Positions 24,847 through 35,721 of a stretch of DNA of 64,000 nt are shown one piece after another. This stretch comes from Pezicula radicicola (lineage: Eukaryota; Ascomycota; Leotiomycetes; Helotiales; Dermateaceae), in contig PDUO01000051.1 of NCBI GenBank assembly GCA_003008705.1, positions 249,198-313,197 of the forward strand, read 5' to 3'. Under the pieces are notes generated by a model. That model searched no databases, was not told the origin of the DNA, and saw only the letters and a program-made list of their open reading frames with translations. The position numbers were made by a program, and so were the translations under genes. Each line of letters begins with the position of its first letter. Positions within the stretch are counted from its first letter, which is position 1.

Positions 24847-25513
24847 TGCTTTTTAGAGTATTGTGCTCTTAATCTGTTTTGTTTGTTCCTAAAAGTTAGA
24901 CTTAGCTTTTATTCTTAACTGTGCCGATGATCCCGTATATCCAAAGAACTTGAACATTAAGCCACCATCCTTAACGGCCTAGGGCAAACCAATATAACGA
25001 ATCCAAAGGTAGTCGGTACTCTTTTCCCAATAGTCTTTTGTTTAAGTTTAAAGTTTCAACTAAGGTGGGGAAGCAAGTCTACCGTTTCCCTTGCTGCTAC
25101 CACCCTGAGTTCTACTGTACGTAATTGTCTGAGCACCTGCTTAACATAAGTATGCAGAACTAATAATAGTATGTAGCTATCTTAGAGTTAGGACAATAGC
25201 TAAACGAGAGACGGAGTTTTAAATTAAAAAAGACTTACTAACGCCTGCAGTTATAAATGTAATAACAAAAAGAACAAATATAGAAACTACATAGATATGT
25301 GTTATGTAAGCTTACATTGCGCAGAGAAATCAAGAGACTAAGGAAGACTTCAGAGAACATTCGGCCTTCCTTACAACGTAACTTCGATACAGGTATCCCC
25401 CGTCTAACAATTACACAGGCTCAAGAACTAGCTTGTAACTAGCTAAGCACTGGCTGCAAGAGTGCCAAATGCATTCCGAGTGCCTGACCGGCTCCGGATT
25501 CGAAAATCTTAAC

Positions 25514-25990
25514 ATGCCTACTCGTCTTATTTATATTGGTTCGACAATGTCACCCAACTTATAGCTCTGCAAGGGTGTTTCGGCTGGCACAAGATACGCG
25601 ACATTAAGTCACTGTTGGGGTCAGCATATGCTAGTGAGGCTTCTTCGGTCAGACATGGACATTTTCAAACAATCTTAGTCAATCTATCAACTCCCAAGAC
25701 CTTTCAAGAAGCAGTTAAGGTCGTCCGTTTCCTGGAGATTAAGTATATTTGGACTGACTCTCTCTGTATCATCCAAGATTCTATGGATGATTGGCTAAAG
25801 GAAGCCACATTGGTGCATGAAGTCTACTCAAATGCGTTTCTAGACATTGCAGCAGATGCAGCACGAGACTCTCGGGAAGGCGTCTTTTGTGATAGAGACC
25901 AGGCTTTTCCCCCATTATGTTGGCGGGGTTTTTACTGCCGCTCGATGCTACGATATGACTGGTTTTTCGGACTGTTTTTCCAGCCAGCCG
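25514..25990 (+). pseudogene. HET-domain relic
   Basis: One frame holds MPTRLIYIGST, then RYATLSHCWGS, FQEAVKVVRFLEIKYIWTDS, LCIIQDSMDDW and DIAADAARDSREGVF. These are the core HET blocks in the right order. A TAG at 25562-25564 interrupts the frame upstream of RYATLSHCWG. The frame closes shortly after the last block, before the family's GWVLQE and PSWSWA motifs. It is therefore broken at both ends. It is a different sequence from the two intact HET genes of the window. Confidence 0.75.
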
Positions 25991-26230
25991 TTATACTGTG
26001 ATTTTCCCCGGACTTGAGGGTTTTTGGTATAATGGAACATCGGTTTATTCTGTGTTTCCTATGATAAGCAATGCTGACAGATAAATACGACCCTAACTCA
26101 TGTCACTGAAATGGGAGTGTTGAAATTTCGGCTCCCCGAGCAAGGGATCTGGAGCATATAACGAAGGCTCCTCCCACCTGTAAATAATTATCATGGCATT
26201 CAATATCAACCAATCAGAGACTGAAATTTA

Positions 26231-26410
26231 ATAAAGGATTCGATCAATATCAACTATGTGGCTCCGGGCATCGTCGCAACGGGTATGGCGCGTCGGAACA
26301 TGGAGGACGCAGACATCTTCGCATTAATGGAGAAGTCAACGCTATAGCCGAGGATTGGCAGAGCAGGAGACATTTCTGGGGTCGCTCTATTTCTCTGCCT
26401 TCCCGAGTGA
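26231..26410 (+). pseudogene. SDR C-terminal relic
   Basis: The + strand reads DSININYVAPGIVATGMARR, then FALMEKSTL, a TAG at 26345-26347, then PRIGRAGDISGVALFLCLPE and TGA. This is the segment after the YxxxK motif of a classical SDR (N-x-V-x-P-G, then the R-x-G-x-x-x-D/E-I loop). The upstream domain and the C-terminal GG segment are missing. Confidence 0.65.
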
Positions 26411-26891
26411 AGAGAGAAGAGAGATTTTTTGACAAGCCGATGTCATGAAGGTCACGAGTTAAGGTTTATATCAGCACCTACAACTCAAAATAAACATCAC
26501 TGAAACTTTTGCACCAACCCTCCTTCATCGTCAATCTACAGTACATGCTACTTGCACGATGCTAGACTTCCGCACCGTAGTATTCACGAACCAAGTACCT
26601 ATATACCGGAAGTATGCATGCTTACCTGAGATAACTGGAAATTTGTCCGTCCTCCTCGCGTGTGCTTTAGCGAGCGCATATTCACGCGAATTTAGTCCGA
26701 GCATCTGGGGCATCTGGGGGCCATCTCTCTTTTCCGCCTTCTTTCCCAGTTACCCCACGTCGCTTTATACGATCAAGCTAGGCTGGCTTGATTTTCATAT
26801 TCTTTCTCTATATCATATCCCCTACTTCCAATTCAGAATCTAGTCATCACCCTCATCCTCGTTCGGAATTCCATTTTCTCCTGCATCTAAC
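26411..26891. other. Promoter flank of P450 A
   Basis: About 480 bases; a TATATCAT stretch lies near 26812. No supported coding frame: the open frames at 26531-26713 and 26559-26843 overlap on opposite strands and lack domains. Confidence 0.35.
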
Positions 26892-28806
26892 ATGGACATC
26901 CCAATCAGCGTGTATGCCCTACTGGGCGTTGCTGCTATAGGACTCTATTATGTCCTGAATCTTGGAAAGCGAGACTCACGCATGCCACCTGGGCCGCCAA
27001 CCATTCCTATTCTTGGCAATGCACATCAGATACCATCGACAGGTCTCTACAAGCAGTCAGTCTAAGTGTCCACAGTGCATCGACGTGCCAAACTTTTAGC
27101 TTGACTGACTGGGTTGCGTAGGTTTCGCGAATGGTCAAAACAGTACGGTTCTATCTTCACTCTGAAGCTAGGATCGGCCAATGTCGTTGTTCTTTGCGAT
27201 AGAAAGGCAATTCACAAGCTCCTAGTTGAGAAAGGATCCATCTACTCTGACCGACCGGGAAGTTATGTTGGCCAACTGCTCACAAAAGGGGATCATCTTG
27301 CCCTTGAGCAGATGACACCAATCTGGCGAGAGAAGCGCAAAATCATCTCCCACAATTTCTCACCAAATCAATTAGACCAAAAGCATTTCAAGGTCCAAGA
27401 AGCAGAGTAAGTTAATCTTCCGAAAAGCAATCTTAATTATGCTAACGTACATACAACAGAGCAACTGTTCTCATGAACAATCTCCTGGATTCTCCCGAGG
27501 GTTTCTATGACCACATCCGACGATATACGGCCTCAGTGGCCTCATCGCTGACATATGGATACCGGGCAGCTACATTTCAATCGTTTTGGGCATATGTACG
27601 CTGGCTATCCTCGATCTAGATGCAAAGATGCCAATTAACACTTTACAGGGCGTCTACGATGTGATGGGAAAGGTATGTTGCTCAGTGGTATTTGACAAGC
27701 CGAAAATATGGATGCTGACGTGTTGTAGTGGACGGCTGCCATGGAACCGGGAGCGAATCCACCTATCGATGAGTTTCCATTCCTCCAATTCTTGCCCACA
27801 TGGTCAGCCTTCTGGAAGCGTCGAGCTATCGATGCTGGAAAGACCATGGATTCAGTCTGGACCGTAGCTCGCCAGCGAGTTGAGGCACGGAGAGCGACAG
27901 GCGTGCGCAGAAACTGTATCATCGACAATCTCCTGGATCAGTATGAAAAGTCGGGCTGGCCGTTGTCGCAGCATGCATTCAACAACTTGATGGGTGAAGT
28001 CATCGAAGGTGGTGCCGACACGACAGCGGCACAGCTTCTGACCTTGATATTGGCTTTTGCGTTGTATCCGGATGTACAGAAGAGAGCGCGTGCCGAGATC
28101 GATGCCGTCTGTGGAACTGAGCGATCACCAGTCTGGTCCGACTTTACGCACATACCCTATGTCAATTGTATTATCAAGGAAGGCATGCGATGGCGCCCTG
28201 TGTAAGTTTCCCATGATCAGCACTGGAATCCATTCTGATCCCTCGCAGTGCTGTGACGGCATTACCACACAGAGTCCGAGAAGGTTTGCATTCCCACGTC
28301 CCTTCGCCAATTCCAACCTGCTGACATGCGTACTCACAGACGACACCTACGAAGGCATGCACATCCCCAAAGACACCACCCTCTTCATCCCAACCTGGGC
28401 TCTCCACCACAGCGACAGTATCTACCCGGACTCCGAATCCTTTAATCCCGATCGCTATCTCGAGCACGACAAGCTTGCCAATGACTACGCCGGCAACGCA
28501 GACTGGGCCAACAGAGATCACTACAACTACGGCGCTGGGCGGCGCATTTGTCCTGGCATCCATCTCGCAGAGCGCAACATGTGGCGCATTGCTGCGAAGC
28601 TGCTTTGGGCATTTGAATTCGAGGAGCCGATTGATGCGACGACTGGGAAGGTCCGTCATCTGGATCCGTTAGCCTATAATCCTGGGATCCTGCAGGCGCC
28701 ATTGCCGTTTGAGGTCCGGATTAAGCCCCGAAGCGCGGAACATGTCAAGATAATTAAGAATGAATTGAGCGCCGCATTGGAGTTTTTGCAACAATACGAT
28801 GAATGA
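26892..28806 (+). CDS. Cytochrome P450 'A'
   Basis: ER-anchored cytochrome P450 mono-oxygenase of 527 residues. Exons: 26892-27055, 27122-27406, 27460-27595, 27649-27672 (only 24 nt), 27729-28201, 28249-28283 and 28340-28806. It opens with a TM anchor (ISVYALLGVAAIGLYYVL) and the Pro-rich hinge MPPGPPTIPILGN. The I-helix reads EGGADTTAAQ, the ExxR motif lies in KEGMR, and the haem loop is YGAGRRICPGIHLAE with Cys at about residue 443. It is a paralog of P450 B (36877-38959), sharing DPRM/DSRMP-PGPP, the 24-nt exon and the LANDYAG region. It resembles fungal E-class P450s annotated as O-methylsterigmatocystin-oxidoreductase-like; substrate unknown. Intact. Confidence 0.93.
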
Positions 28807-28957
28807 TGAGGTAGAACAATAGATTGCAGCTTACTTGACGTAGCTTTTAGTAGTAAGAACACTATTGAAATGTATTTGATCAATGAGAGCTGTCGTTGTA
28901 GCCTCCCTACTCTCCCTTACTGTCTTTTGCCATTTCTTGTTCTATGCTATTACTTAC

Positions 28958-29218
28958 TATGAACCCTCGAGCACAGTATGTGGGAAATTGAATGAGAGTC
29001 TGAATTGTCTGATTCCGAAAAAATGAGTGAGAGGTAGTAGGCCTTTATATATACAGGTTGGGCATCAATTGGTGCCCGATTCCCATACAAAATGAGGCAT
29101 CTCGGATGTAGCGGCATTGTGCGTAGAGCGCTACAATGGAAAATAAAGTTGGTGGGCAAAAGGCCCGAAAAAGGAGAAGCAATTATGGTCCACAATGAAG
29201 ATATACTAACACGTGACC
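28958..29218. repeat. Dispersed repeat, copy 1
   Basis: Starts TATGAACCCTCGAGCAC, contains CATACAAAATGAGGCATC, ends ACACGTGACC. The same landmarks, in the same order, occur at 31360-31625 and 56660-56962. No coding capacity; identity unknown (solo-LTR-like or other non-autonomous element). It lies in the gap between P450 A and the membrane-protein gene, possibly within the latter's promoter. Confidence 0.6.
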
Positions 29219-29735
29219 AAAATGAGCTTCAATGGCTGACACTTATTGTTTGTTCTTTTTTATTGACAACGTGTGAACACGTTTGAGCGCCTCGCTTCTA
29301 GCCTAAGCCCAATGCTAGGCTAGGCTGGGGGCGCTGCCGGAGTATTTGAACGAATGGATTGCCTTCCCTACGGGGCATTCGGACGGACTAATTCTCTTTG
29401 TTGGAATTCAACACGACTGCCCATGGCTTGGTTGTATTCGGCTACCTGAAAAACCCCGGCCCAATCGGCATCTAAGGATAGAGTGTAAAAATACATCCCG
29501 TGAAGGGTTATCGAAATCCTCCATCCTTAACGTGTTTTATAAGTCGGATGCTCCTCTGCCTAGTTATCTTTCATATCTTAACCATCCCACAATATTCTTT
29601 TACTTTTCAGCGACTTCCTCGATTGCACTAACAAGAGTACGTCCACAACCTAATCAACTACAATTTCTTTGGACTAACAAAACTTCATTAGTGGACCATT
29701 TATCCCCTCCAGTCGACCGCCCGGTCTCAAAGCCC

Positions 29736-30515
29736 ATGCAGGCTATCCTCGTTTCCGGCAGTTACACTATCTGGCTCGGTCTCCTCATCTACAGCGGTCT
29801 CCTTGGACGGAAAGAAAAGACTATATTTTACACTCTGATAATCCTAGCATCTGCCTACGGCGGTCTCTTTGAACCCCTTTACGACGAGGCAACCATGCTA
29901 TACTTCTATAGGCCCGGGATGTGGCGCTCCTTCACCTCCTTCGACATCCCACAACCCATCTGGGTCTACAGCGGTTATGTGACGCTCTACGGCTCCGTAG
30001 CCCTGTTCCTCACTCGGGATATTCACAAGGGCTTGACGAGACGACAGTTCTACACGTATGCAGTAGTTGAATTTCTTACCTCTTGCACATTCGAAATCAT
30101 TGCAATTAACGGGGGTGCATACGAGTATTGGGGACCCCACGCTTTCCGAATATTCTCATATCCGATTTGTATCGGGCTCCTGGAAATGACGCAAGTCATG
30201 CTCTTCAGTGTGGCGGCCGCCCATTTGAGGGCGAGATCCACAAATGTCTACCAGTTGTTTGGACTATTCCTCATTTTCCCTATTACCTTTATGGGTGCGA
30301 ACCTCGGTGCTGGTGGACCATTGATTATTACGCTACATTCCTCTAATCCTTCGGAGGCCATTGTCACTCTTGGTTCGCTTGTGACGATTGGATGTGCGAT
30401 TTGTACTGTATGGGGTCTCTCCTGTACGCTCCCATTCGAAGGGGAGTTGGCTCTGAATAAGGACCATCACAACCCAATTAACTCGAACGGGCATATTGAA
30501 AATGGGCGTGAGTGA
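29736..30515 (+). CDS. Polytopic membrane protein, function unknown (candidate cyclase)
   Basis: Intronless protein of 259 residues with about seven hydrophobic helices: IWLGLLIYSGLL, IFYTLIILASAYGGL, WVYSGYVTLYGSVALFL, FYTYAVVEFLTSCTFEII, PICIGLLEMTQVMLFSVAA, FGLFLIFPITFMGANL and IVTLGSLVTIGCAICTVWGL. Acidic or polar residues sit at helix ends (FEPLYDEATMLYFYRPG, FEIIAINGGAYEYWG). 29736 is the first ATG; the frame is open upstream to 29346 but without ATG. Size and topology are like fungal membrane-bound terpene cyclases of the Pyr4 type, but I do not see that family's sequence, so cyclase is only a possibility. It follows P450 A on the same strand. The C-terminal tail is hydrophilic. Confidence 0.75.
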   Translation: MQAILVSGSYTIWLGLLIYSGLLGRKEKTIFYTLIILASAYGGLFEPLYDEATMLYFYRPGMWRSFTSFDIPQPIWVYSGYVTLYGSVALFLTRDIHKGLTRRQFYTYAVVEFLTSCTFEIIAINGGAYEYWGPHAFRIFSYPICIGLLEMTQVMLFSVAAAHLRARSTNVYQLFGLFLIFPITFMGANLGAGGPLIITLHSSNPSEAIVTLGSLVTIGCAICTVWGLSCTLPFEGELALNKDHHNPINSNGHIENGRE

Positions 30516-31847
30516 TTCCAAATAAGCTGGGACTAGAAGAGACACTTCTAGCACATGACGATATTGCTCTGAAATGTAGAGCTGAGTAGGAATGTGGTAG
30601 CATGATTTTGTCGATTCAGACTCACTTATAATCTATCTATATTGCGCTCATTTATACTGTTTGGTCTTCACGTGTTTTATAACCTTTGTATCACCTGAGC
30701 ATGCTCAAACACCTTCGTTTTATGCTATTGTTAATACGATTCAGTACTCTCATACTCACTTATATTATGAACACCACCTGTAGCTAGTTCTGAATCAATA
30801 GACATTGCTTGTTGATTTCTCACATGCTCTTAATCTAACAGATTTTCATTTTGAAAGCTTAGCCGAACGATGTATGATATTATTCCGGTTCAATTTTTAG
30901 GCAGCGATAACCTGGCCTGGGTCTTGTTAAATTTAACCATATATATAAACTCAATCTCTAACCCTTGCCATATCTGTGACGGTTCTCACCGCCACGTAAC
31001 TTTTACATAACAACCTCCTTGCAAGATTTTTAGGTGCCTAGGGCCTCCGTGGGATTACCGTAGCTTCTACCGCTGTAACTACGCTGAAGTTACAATTGAA
31101 CAGGCGCTGTAAGCTCAGCTGTTCACCCTGTAAAGCTAGACTTTTCAGAAGGTTCAGCTCTGTCATTCAGCTGTCGGGAATACCGATATAGGGCTAATTC
31201 AGGGGCTTTAGGGGATTTAGCACGTATAAATACAGGCTACCTACCTAAGGAGAGATGGCACCATTTGCTGCTATACTTCATTCATCTTGTCCTCCCAGCC
31301 AAGGTAAGTCTATAAGCAGGAAATTCAACCGACGTTAGGAGTACAATCTCAAGATATAATATGAACCCTCGAGCACCATATAATGAAAAGTGGTAAAATA
31401 TGAGAATATTGGTAATCGTCGGAAATCATGTATATTCTGGCCCTTGAATCTACGGGGATTTCTACACTATTTATACACAAAATGAGCATCGCAAGGGCCT
31501 CGTTTCCCATACTATTTGAGCTGTTTTTGATGTCAAATGGTCAAGCCAACAGTGGTCTGATCCTCCACTAATTAGAGCCCATGGCGACCAGTGGAAATGA
31601 GGTTATATTAGTATTACACGTGATTTGTGCACGACACATAACTAACACTCAAACCAGTCTACAATCAACTGCTCTTGACATTGATCGTCAACAATAACAC
31701 TCTTCCTGTGAGCCTACTCTGCAAAACATTCACGCCTGAGTTTGACGACTTCGTTGTCTGAAGTCTCTCAACAGTCGCATAGGGAATGCAAGAAGATTTG
31801 ATACTAAGCATTGGTAAAAGAACAGTCCCTTTGAACAGTGGATAAGA
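30516..31847. other. Intergenic region with repeat copy 2
   Basis: 1.3 kb, non-coding by inspection. It separates the membrane-protein gene from a minus-strand gene whose stop is at 31848. Besides the repeat at 31360-31625 it holds an AT-rich stretch (30640-31000) and a mixed-composition stretch (31010-31310) with no domain-bearing frame. Confidence 0.4.
31360..31625. repeat. Dispersed repeat, copy 2
   Basis: Starts TATGAACCCTCGAGCACC, contains ACAAAATGAGCATCG, ends ACACGTGATT. It matches copies at 28958 and 56660 at its two ends and in the middle motif; the sequence in between has diverged strongly. Confidence 0.55.
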
Positions 31848-32705
31848 CTACATTCTCCGAGGCCCGAAAGTTAAACTAGCCTCAGACATTTCCGATGTCG
31901 TTGAATATCCTTGAACGAATTTGACTTCTGTGTCTCGTCCAATTGCCATCATCCGTTGCAAATCCTCCAGCGTCTCTGCATCTACGGTGCTCCCCTTGTA
32001 CACCGTTTTCGTTTCTCCTGGCGCCGCAATTGGCCCCATCTTGATAGTACGACCCGGCGGCAGGTCCTTCCATTCAGTGGGAGTCTCGATCTCATCGACC
32101 AACTTTACCCCAAGTTTCCAGTTACATGCTTCTAAAGCAATGAACTTGGCCATGCCATCACTCGTTCCATCGTCCTTCTCCCATGTGATCGATGTAATGT
32201 CTGACTTCCAAGCTTTGGACTCGTCTTCCTGGTCTCCGGTGGTCCGAATTTCCAATTCAACGTACTTTTTCCCAGTCCAGCCGCAGTGGATGTGGAGTGT
32301 AGCATGGCCATTGAAGTCGGGACCGTCAGCGTAGATAAATAGTTTGTCTTCCATTTCGTCAGGAAGAAAGCCGTTCAACAAGGTTCCAAGTTCACCGTTT
32401 GGAATAGGAATTCTCCAGTCTGCATGTTGCGGTTGTGTGAAGGGTTTGATGTCCCACGACGAAGGTCGCACACGAGTTCGCGGTGGGTGACCTCTTCGGC
32501 CGAAGAGAGACCAGTGAGCCATTTCTTCAGCTGTCGCAGACCACTCTTCGTCATTTGCCTCTACTCCTGGTTTGGCAAGCTGATCACTCGAATTTGAATC
32601 GAGACCGCCTCTTCCTGAGATTTCTTCATTGGGCTCTTCTGCTTGATCTTCCTGGATACCGAGTTCTGAGGGTTCCTGTCGTGAAGAAGACATTTTTTCT
32701 GTCAT
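31848..32705 (-). CDS. Hypothetical protein, divergent partner of a HET gene
   Basis: Single-exon protein of 285 residues with no signal peptide or TM helix. The first 90 residues are acidic and low-complexity (SELGIQEDQAEEPNEE). The rest looks like a folded domain rich in Trp, Gly and acidic residues (FIYADGPDFNGHATLHIHCG, then TSITWEKDDGTSDGMAKF and WKDLPPGRTIKMGP). I do not recognise the family. Its ATG at 32705 faces the HET-gene ATG at 33034 across 328 bases that hold two palindromes. The tight divergent pairing suggests co-expression and perhaps a role in the same allorecognition response. Coding potential is good: one long frame with balanced composition. Confidence 0.75.
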   Translation of the reverse strand: MTEKMSSSRQEPSELGIQEDQAEEPNEEISGRGGLDSNSSDQLAKPGVEANDEEWSATAEEMAHWSLFGRRGHPPRTRVRPSSWDIKPFTQPQHADWRIPIPNGELGTLLNGFLPDEMEDKLFIYADGPDFNGHATLHIHCGWTGKKYVELEIRTTGDQEDESKAWKSDITSITWEKDDGTSDGMAKFIALEACNWKLGVKLVDEIETPTEWKDLPPGRTIKMGPIAAPGETKTVYKGSTVDAETLEDLQRMMAIGRDTEVKFVQGYSTTSEMSEASLTFGPRRM

Positions 32706-32819
32706 TGAGATGGGATAGATGCCTCTCTGAACATCCTAAAGAGGTCGAAAGAAGTCATCAGCCGATGGCACGATCTTTGTTTGGTTTGAGAAATGTTCGG
32801 GGTTTGCCGTTGTGGTGGC

Positions 32820-32876
32820 GGTTCAGCTGAACCCTATGGCGTCGTATTACGGCAAGTGGCCTAATACGACGCCATA
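32820..32876. promoter_or_regulatory. Two palindromes in a divergent promoter
   Basis: GGTTCAGCTGAACC at 32820-32833 is a perfect 14-bp palindrome. Directly after it, 15-base arms TATGGCGTCGTATTA (32835-32849) and its exact complement (32862-32876) face each other over 12 bases. They lie between the start codons of two divergent genes (32705 and 33034). They could be a binding site for a dimeric regulator, an RNA hairpin in a 5' leader, or a tiny inverted-repeat insertion. Confidence 0.6.
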
Positions 32877-33033
32877 AACCCTCTCGTGGCGGCTGTGCAG
32901 CTCACCTGATCAATATGATATTGCTTTTTCGGGTCCACACTACTGCCTGCTTTTTCTTTACGATTCCATTTGAAATTATACACTTGACGAACCGAAGTGC
33001 TTATCCAAATCAATCATCTTCAGTGTGACCGCG

Positions 33034-35067
33034 ATGAAGGACTGCCTTTCCTGCGATACTTGTCACGATTTGGACTTAGGTCGTTTAAATAGGCTTATTA
33101 CCTTCGCCTCGCTGTCGAAGAGTGCGGCTGATGGCTGCAATGTTTGTTCCACTTTGAAGAACGGTCTCGGTCACATCAACGACCATTTTGGTGCTGATGA
33201 TACTCTCGAATTCGTCCTCGATTCCTCGCTCTATGTATTCGTGAAGGACAAAGATGGAGGGTCATGTACAGTTGAATTCTACACGCACAAAGGTACGATA
33301 AGATTTCTCTTTTTTCATCCCCGCCATTGAGAAATTGGGCATTAAACTAACTAGTACTCAGGCTTAGGTCACTCTGCGACTTGGCATAATATTGGTCCTG
33401 CACGTGATATTTCCGAAGACTCGTCAAGCACAAAGTGCATTGCACTTGCACGAGGTTGGCTTGAAGGCTGCTTGCAAGAACACGAGCGCTGCACGAGAGA
33501 ATCCATTCCTTCACTACCCTCGAGGGTCATTGACGTTGGTTCAACTGAAACGTGGCCCCGACTCTACGTGACCCATGGGGAGGCGGCAGACTATGTGGCA
33601 CTCAGTCATTGTTGGGGAGGGAAAACTCCGCTTCAAACCACCAAATCAACGTTCGAAGAGAACCAGATAGCTCTGCATTTTGATGGCTCATCTAAAACAT
33701 TCAACGATGCGGTTAGTGTGACGAAGCAACTCGGGCTTCGTTACTTGTGGATTGACTCGCTTTGCATCGTACAAGATTCGAAAGAAGACTGGGAATCTGA
33801 GGCGGCAAAGATGTGCGATGTGTACAATAATGCAACAGTCACAATCGCAGCGGACTCAGCCAAAGATACTTCTGAAGGATTGTTCCCAGCAACGGAGGAA
33901 CGATCTCGCTCGAACCAAGCTCATGAGATATCAATTGTTGGAAGCGAGGGACAACCTAACCCCATATGTGTACGAGAACGCTTTGGAGACCCTTTTTACA
34001 TACGAAATAATGTCCATTCGAATACCAAGCCAAAGGAAAGCAAGTTGATATCACGAGGGTGGGTGCTTCAAGAGGAACTGCTGTCCCCTCGAATTCTCCA
34101 CTTCAACAACGAAGAGTTGACTTGGACTTGTTCCACTTACTCTCGGTGCGAATGTCGAATCAGGCCAGGTCAGCCGTTTCCTTCTATATTTCGTAGATCA
34201 TTTTCAACAGTACCCAAGTCACCAGAGTTCAAGGACAGGCTGTTCGTGGAATGGTGTGCCATCGTCGAGGCGTTCACGCGGCGTAAGCTGACACGCCAAT
34301 CCGACAGGCTGCCTGCGATGTCAGGAATAGCTGCACGAGTAGAAAAACAAGCCGGCGATGAATACTTCTGCGGGTTGTGGTTTCGCGATATCCCGTTCCA
34401 GTTACTCTGGCATCGTGATCGAAGTGGCGAAAGCAACGCATCGGAACCAGTCAGGCTCGAATCTCCGTATGCCCCCTCGTGGTCTTGGGCCTCAATTACC
34501 GGTCCCATCAGTTACTATGCCCGGTCTCCAACAGACGGAATTTCAGCTTATCCTTTGTCGATACCAATAGGCCTATGGACTGCGGGCACGAGTCCGAACA
34601 AGTACGGAGCGGTGAACATTGGATTTATCAAATTGCTCGCAAGAGTCTTACCCGTTCAATTTGATAGACATCATAATACCTGGGTTCCCCGCATTCCAAT
34701 CCGAGACTTCTATCATGACAATCTCAAAATCAACCTTGACGTGCCTTCCGAGCTCCCTAGCACATGGGATGACGAATCAGCCAACTCCTATGCTTTCATT
34801 CTGGTTGGTACATGGAAGCCTATGTCGATATCGATACTGTGCATGGAAACATTATGCCTCCTTGTACGACGAATGACAAAACCTCAAGACATCCCACAGG
34901 TAGAACTTGCAGCAAGGCATCCTGCAGAGTTAGAGTGGTCAGAGGAGCATCCTGATCTCAAAGTAAAGCCGGAGGATTCGTTCGTAAGGGTTGGCCTTGT
35001 TCGAGGGCCCGGATCACAAAAGGCATGGGAGGAAGCTATACCATATAAAGTTGTAAACTTGATGTAA
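33034..35067 (+). CDS. HET-domain protein, complete
   Basis: HET-domain protein of 654 residues, probably a cytosolic allorecognition or cell-death effector. Exons 33034-33292 and 33362-35067 (GTACGA donor, CTCAG acceptor). The frame is also open from a GTG at 33025, but the first ATG is 33034. The N-terminus has the usual CLSCDTCHDLD cysteines. The HET core shows YVALSHCWGG, RYLWIDSLCIVQDSKEDW, TIAADSAKD, RGWVLQEELLSPRIL and, later, APSWSWASI. All family blocks are present in order. It is transcribed divergently from an unknown 285-residue protein, with palindromes between them. The ligand or trigger is unknown. Confidence 0.93.
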
Positions 35068-35721
35068 GCGACATTTCAGTGGAAGTTGTGGGGTTGCAGT
35101 AGTTCGAATTTCATTCCCGGCTCTGAATTCGGCGTTCTATTCTTTCTGAGTTCCGGGGTTTATGGTTTCTCTTCACTTCACTGAGAAGGTTGCAATACTT
35201 GTTCCATTGAGCATTTCCATTTCGTCGCTAGAAGAATGCCATTAATCGTTCAGTTACTGTAATTATCAAGTTGTAAACCGCAGTCATGGAAATGTTATGA
35301 TAGAGGAGGTGGGGTCCTCGGCAATTACCCCTGAATTGCCCTACAATATCGATACAGGTCCGCTGGAAAATCTTCCGGAATTGTTCTTCTCTTCAGGCTA
35401 TTTGTCTAGATTAAGCCCCGCAGAAATAACAGACAACAAGCTTTAATGTGACGTACGAAGCTGTATAGTTTCAGCCGGACAATAACTATTGTTGAACTCA
35501 ATTGGTTAGAAACTGTTCTGGCCCGATTATTTTCTAGCCGTTTTGATCACTCCCGACGGCCCCCCCTGACTCATGAATGAGAGTCAAAGTGGGATCTTGA
35601 GGGTTTTATATAACCCACCTCTATGGGGTGGAAAGGAAAGGAGAACTATATCGAGGCAGGTACTTTCATTCCACATATTTTTGCACTAAGTCGAACTTGG
35701 TTATTTGGAGAGACATCAATA
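35068..35721. other. Intergenic region
   Basis: Roughly 650 bases downstream of the HET gene with no supported coding frame. A TTATATAA box lies at 35605-35612, about 110 bases upstream of the ATG of the DUF8021-like relic. Confidence 0.35.

Larger units (their letters stand above)
22947..25513. other. AT-rich, repeat-derived region
   Basis: 2.6 kb with two fold-back elements and a DUF3405 relic (listed separately). The rest is AT-rich, with short TTATA/TAATA words at 23700-23850 and no intact coding frame. It resembles an AT isochore produced by RIP. Confidence 0.5.

Noticed and set aside
28174..28659. Long minus-strand frame opposite P450 A
   Set aside because: It is antisense to conserved P450 motifs, including the haem loop; a shadow frame.
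29346..29735. N-terminal extension of the membrane protein
   Set aside because: The frame is open but contains no ATG before 29736 and has no recognisable domain; treated as 5' leader.
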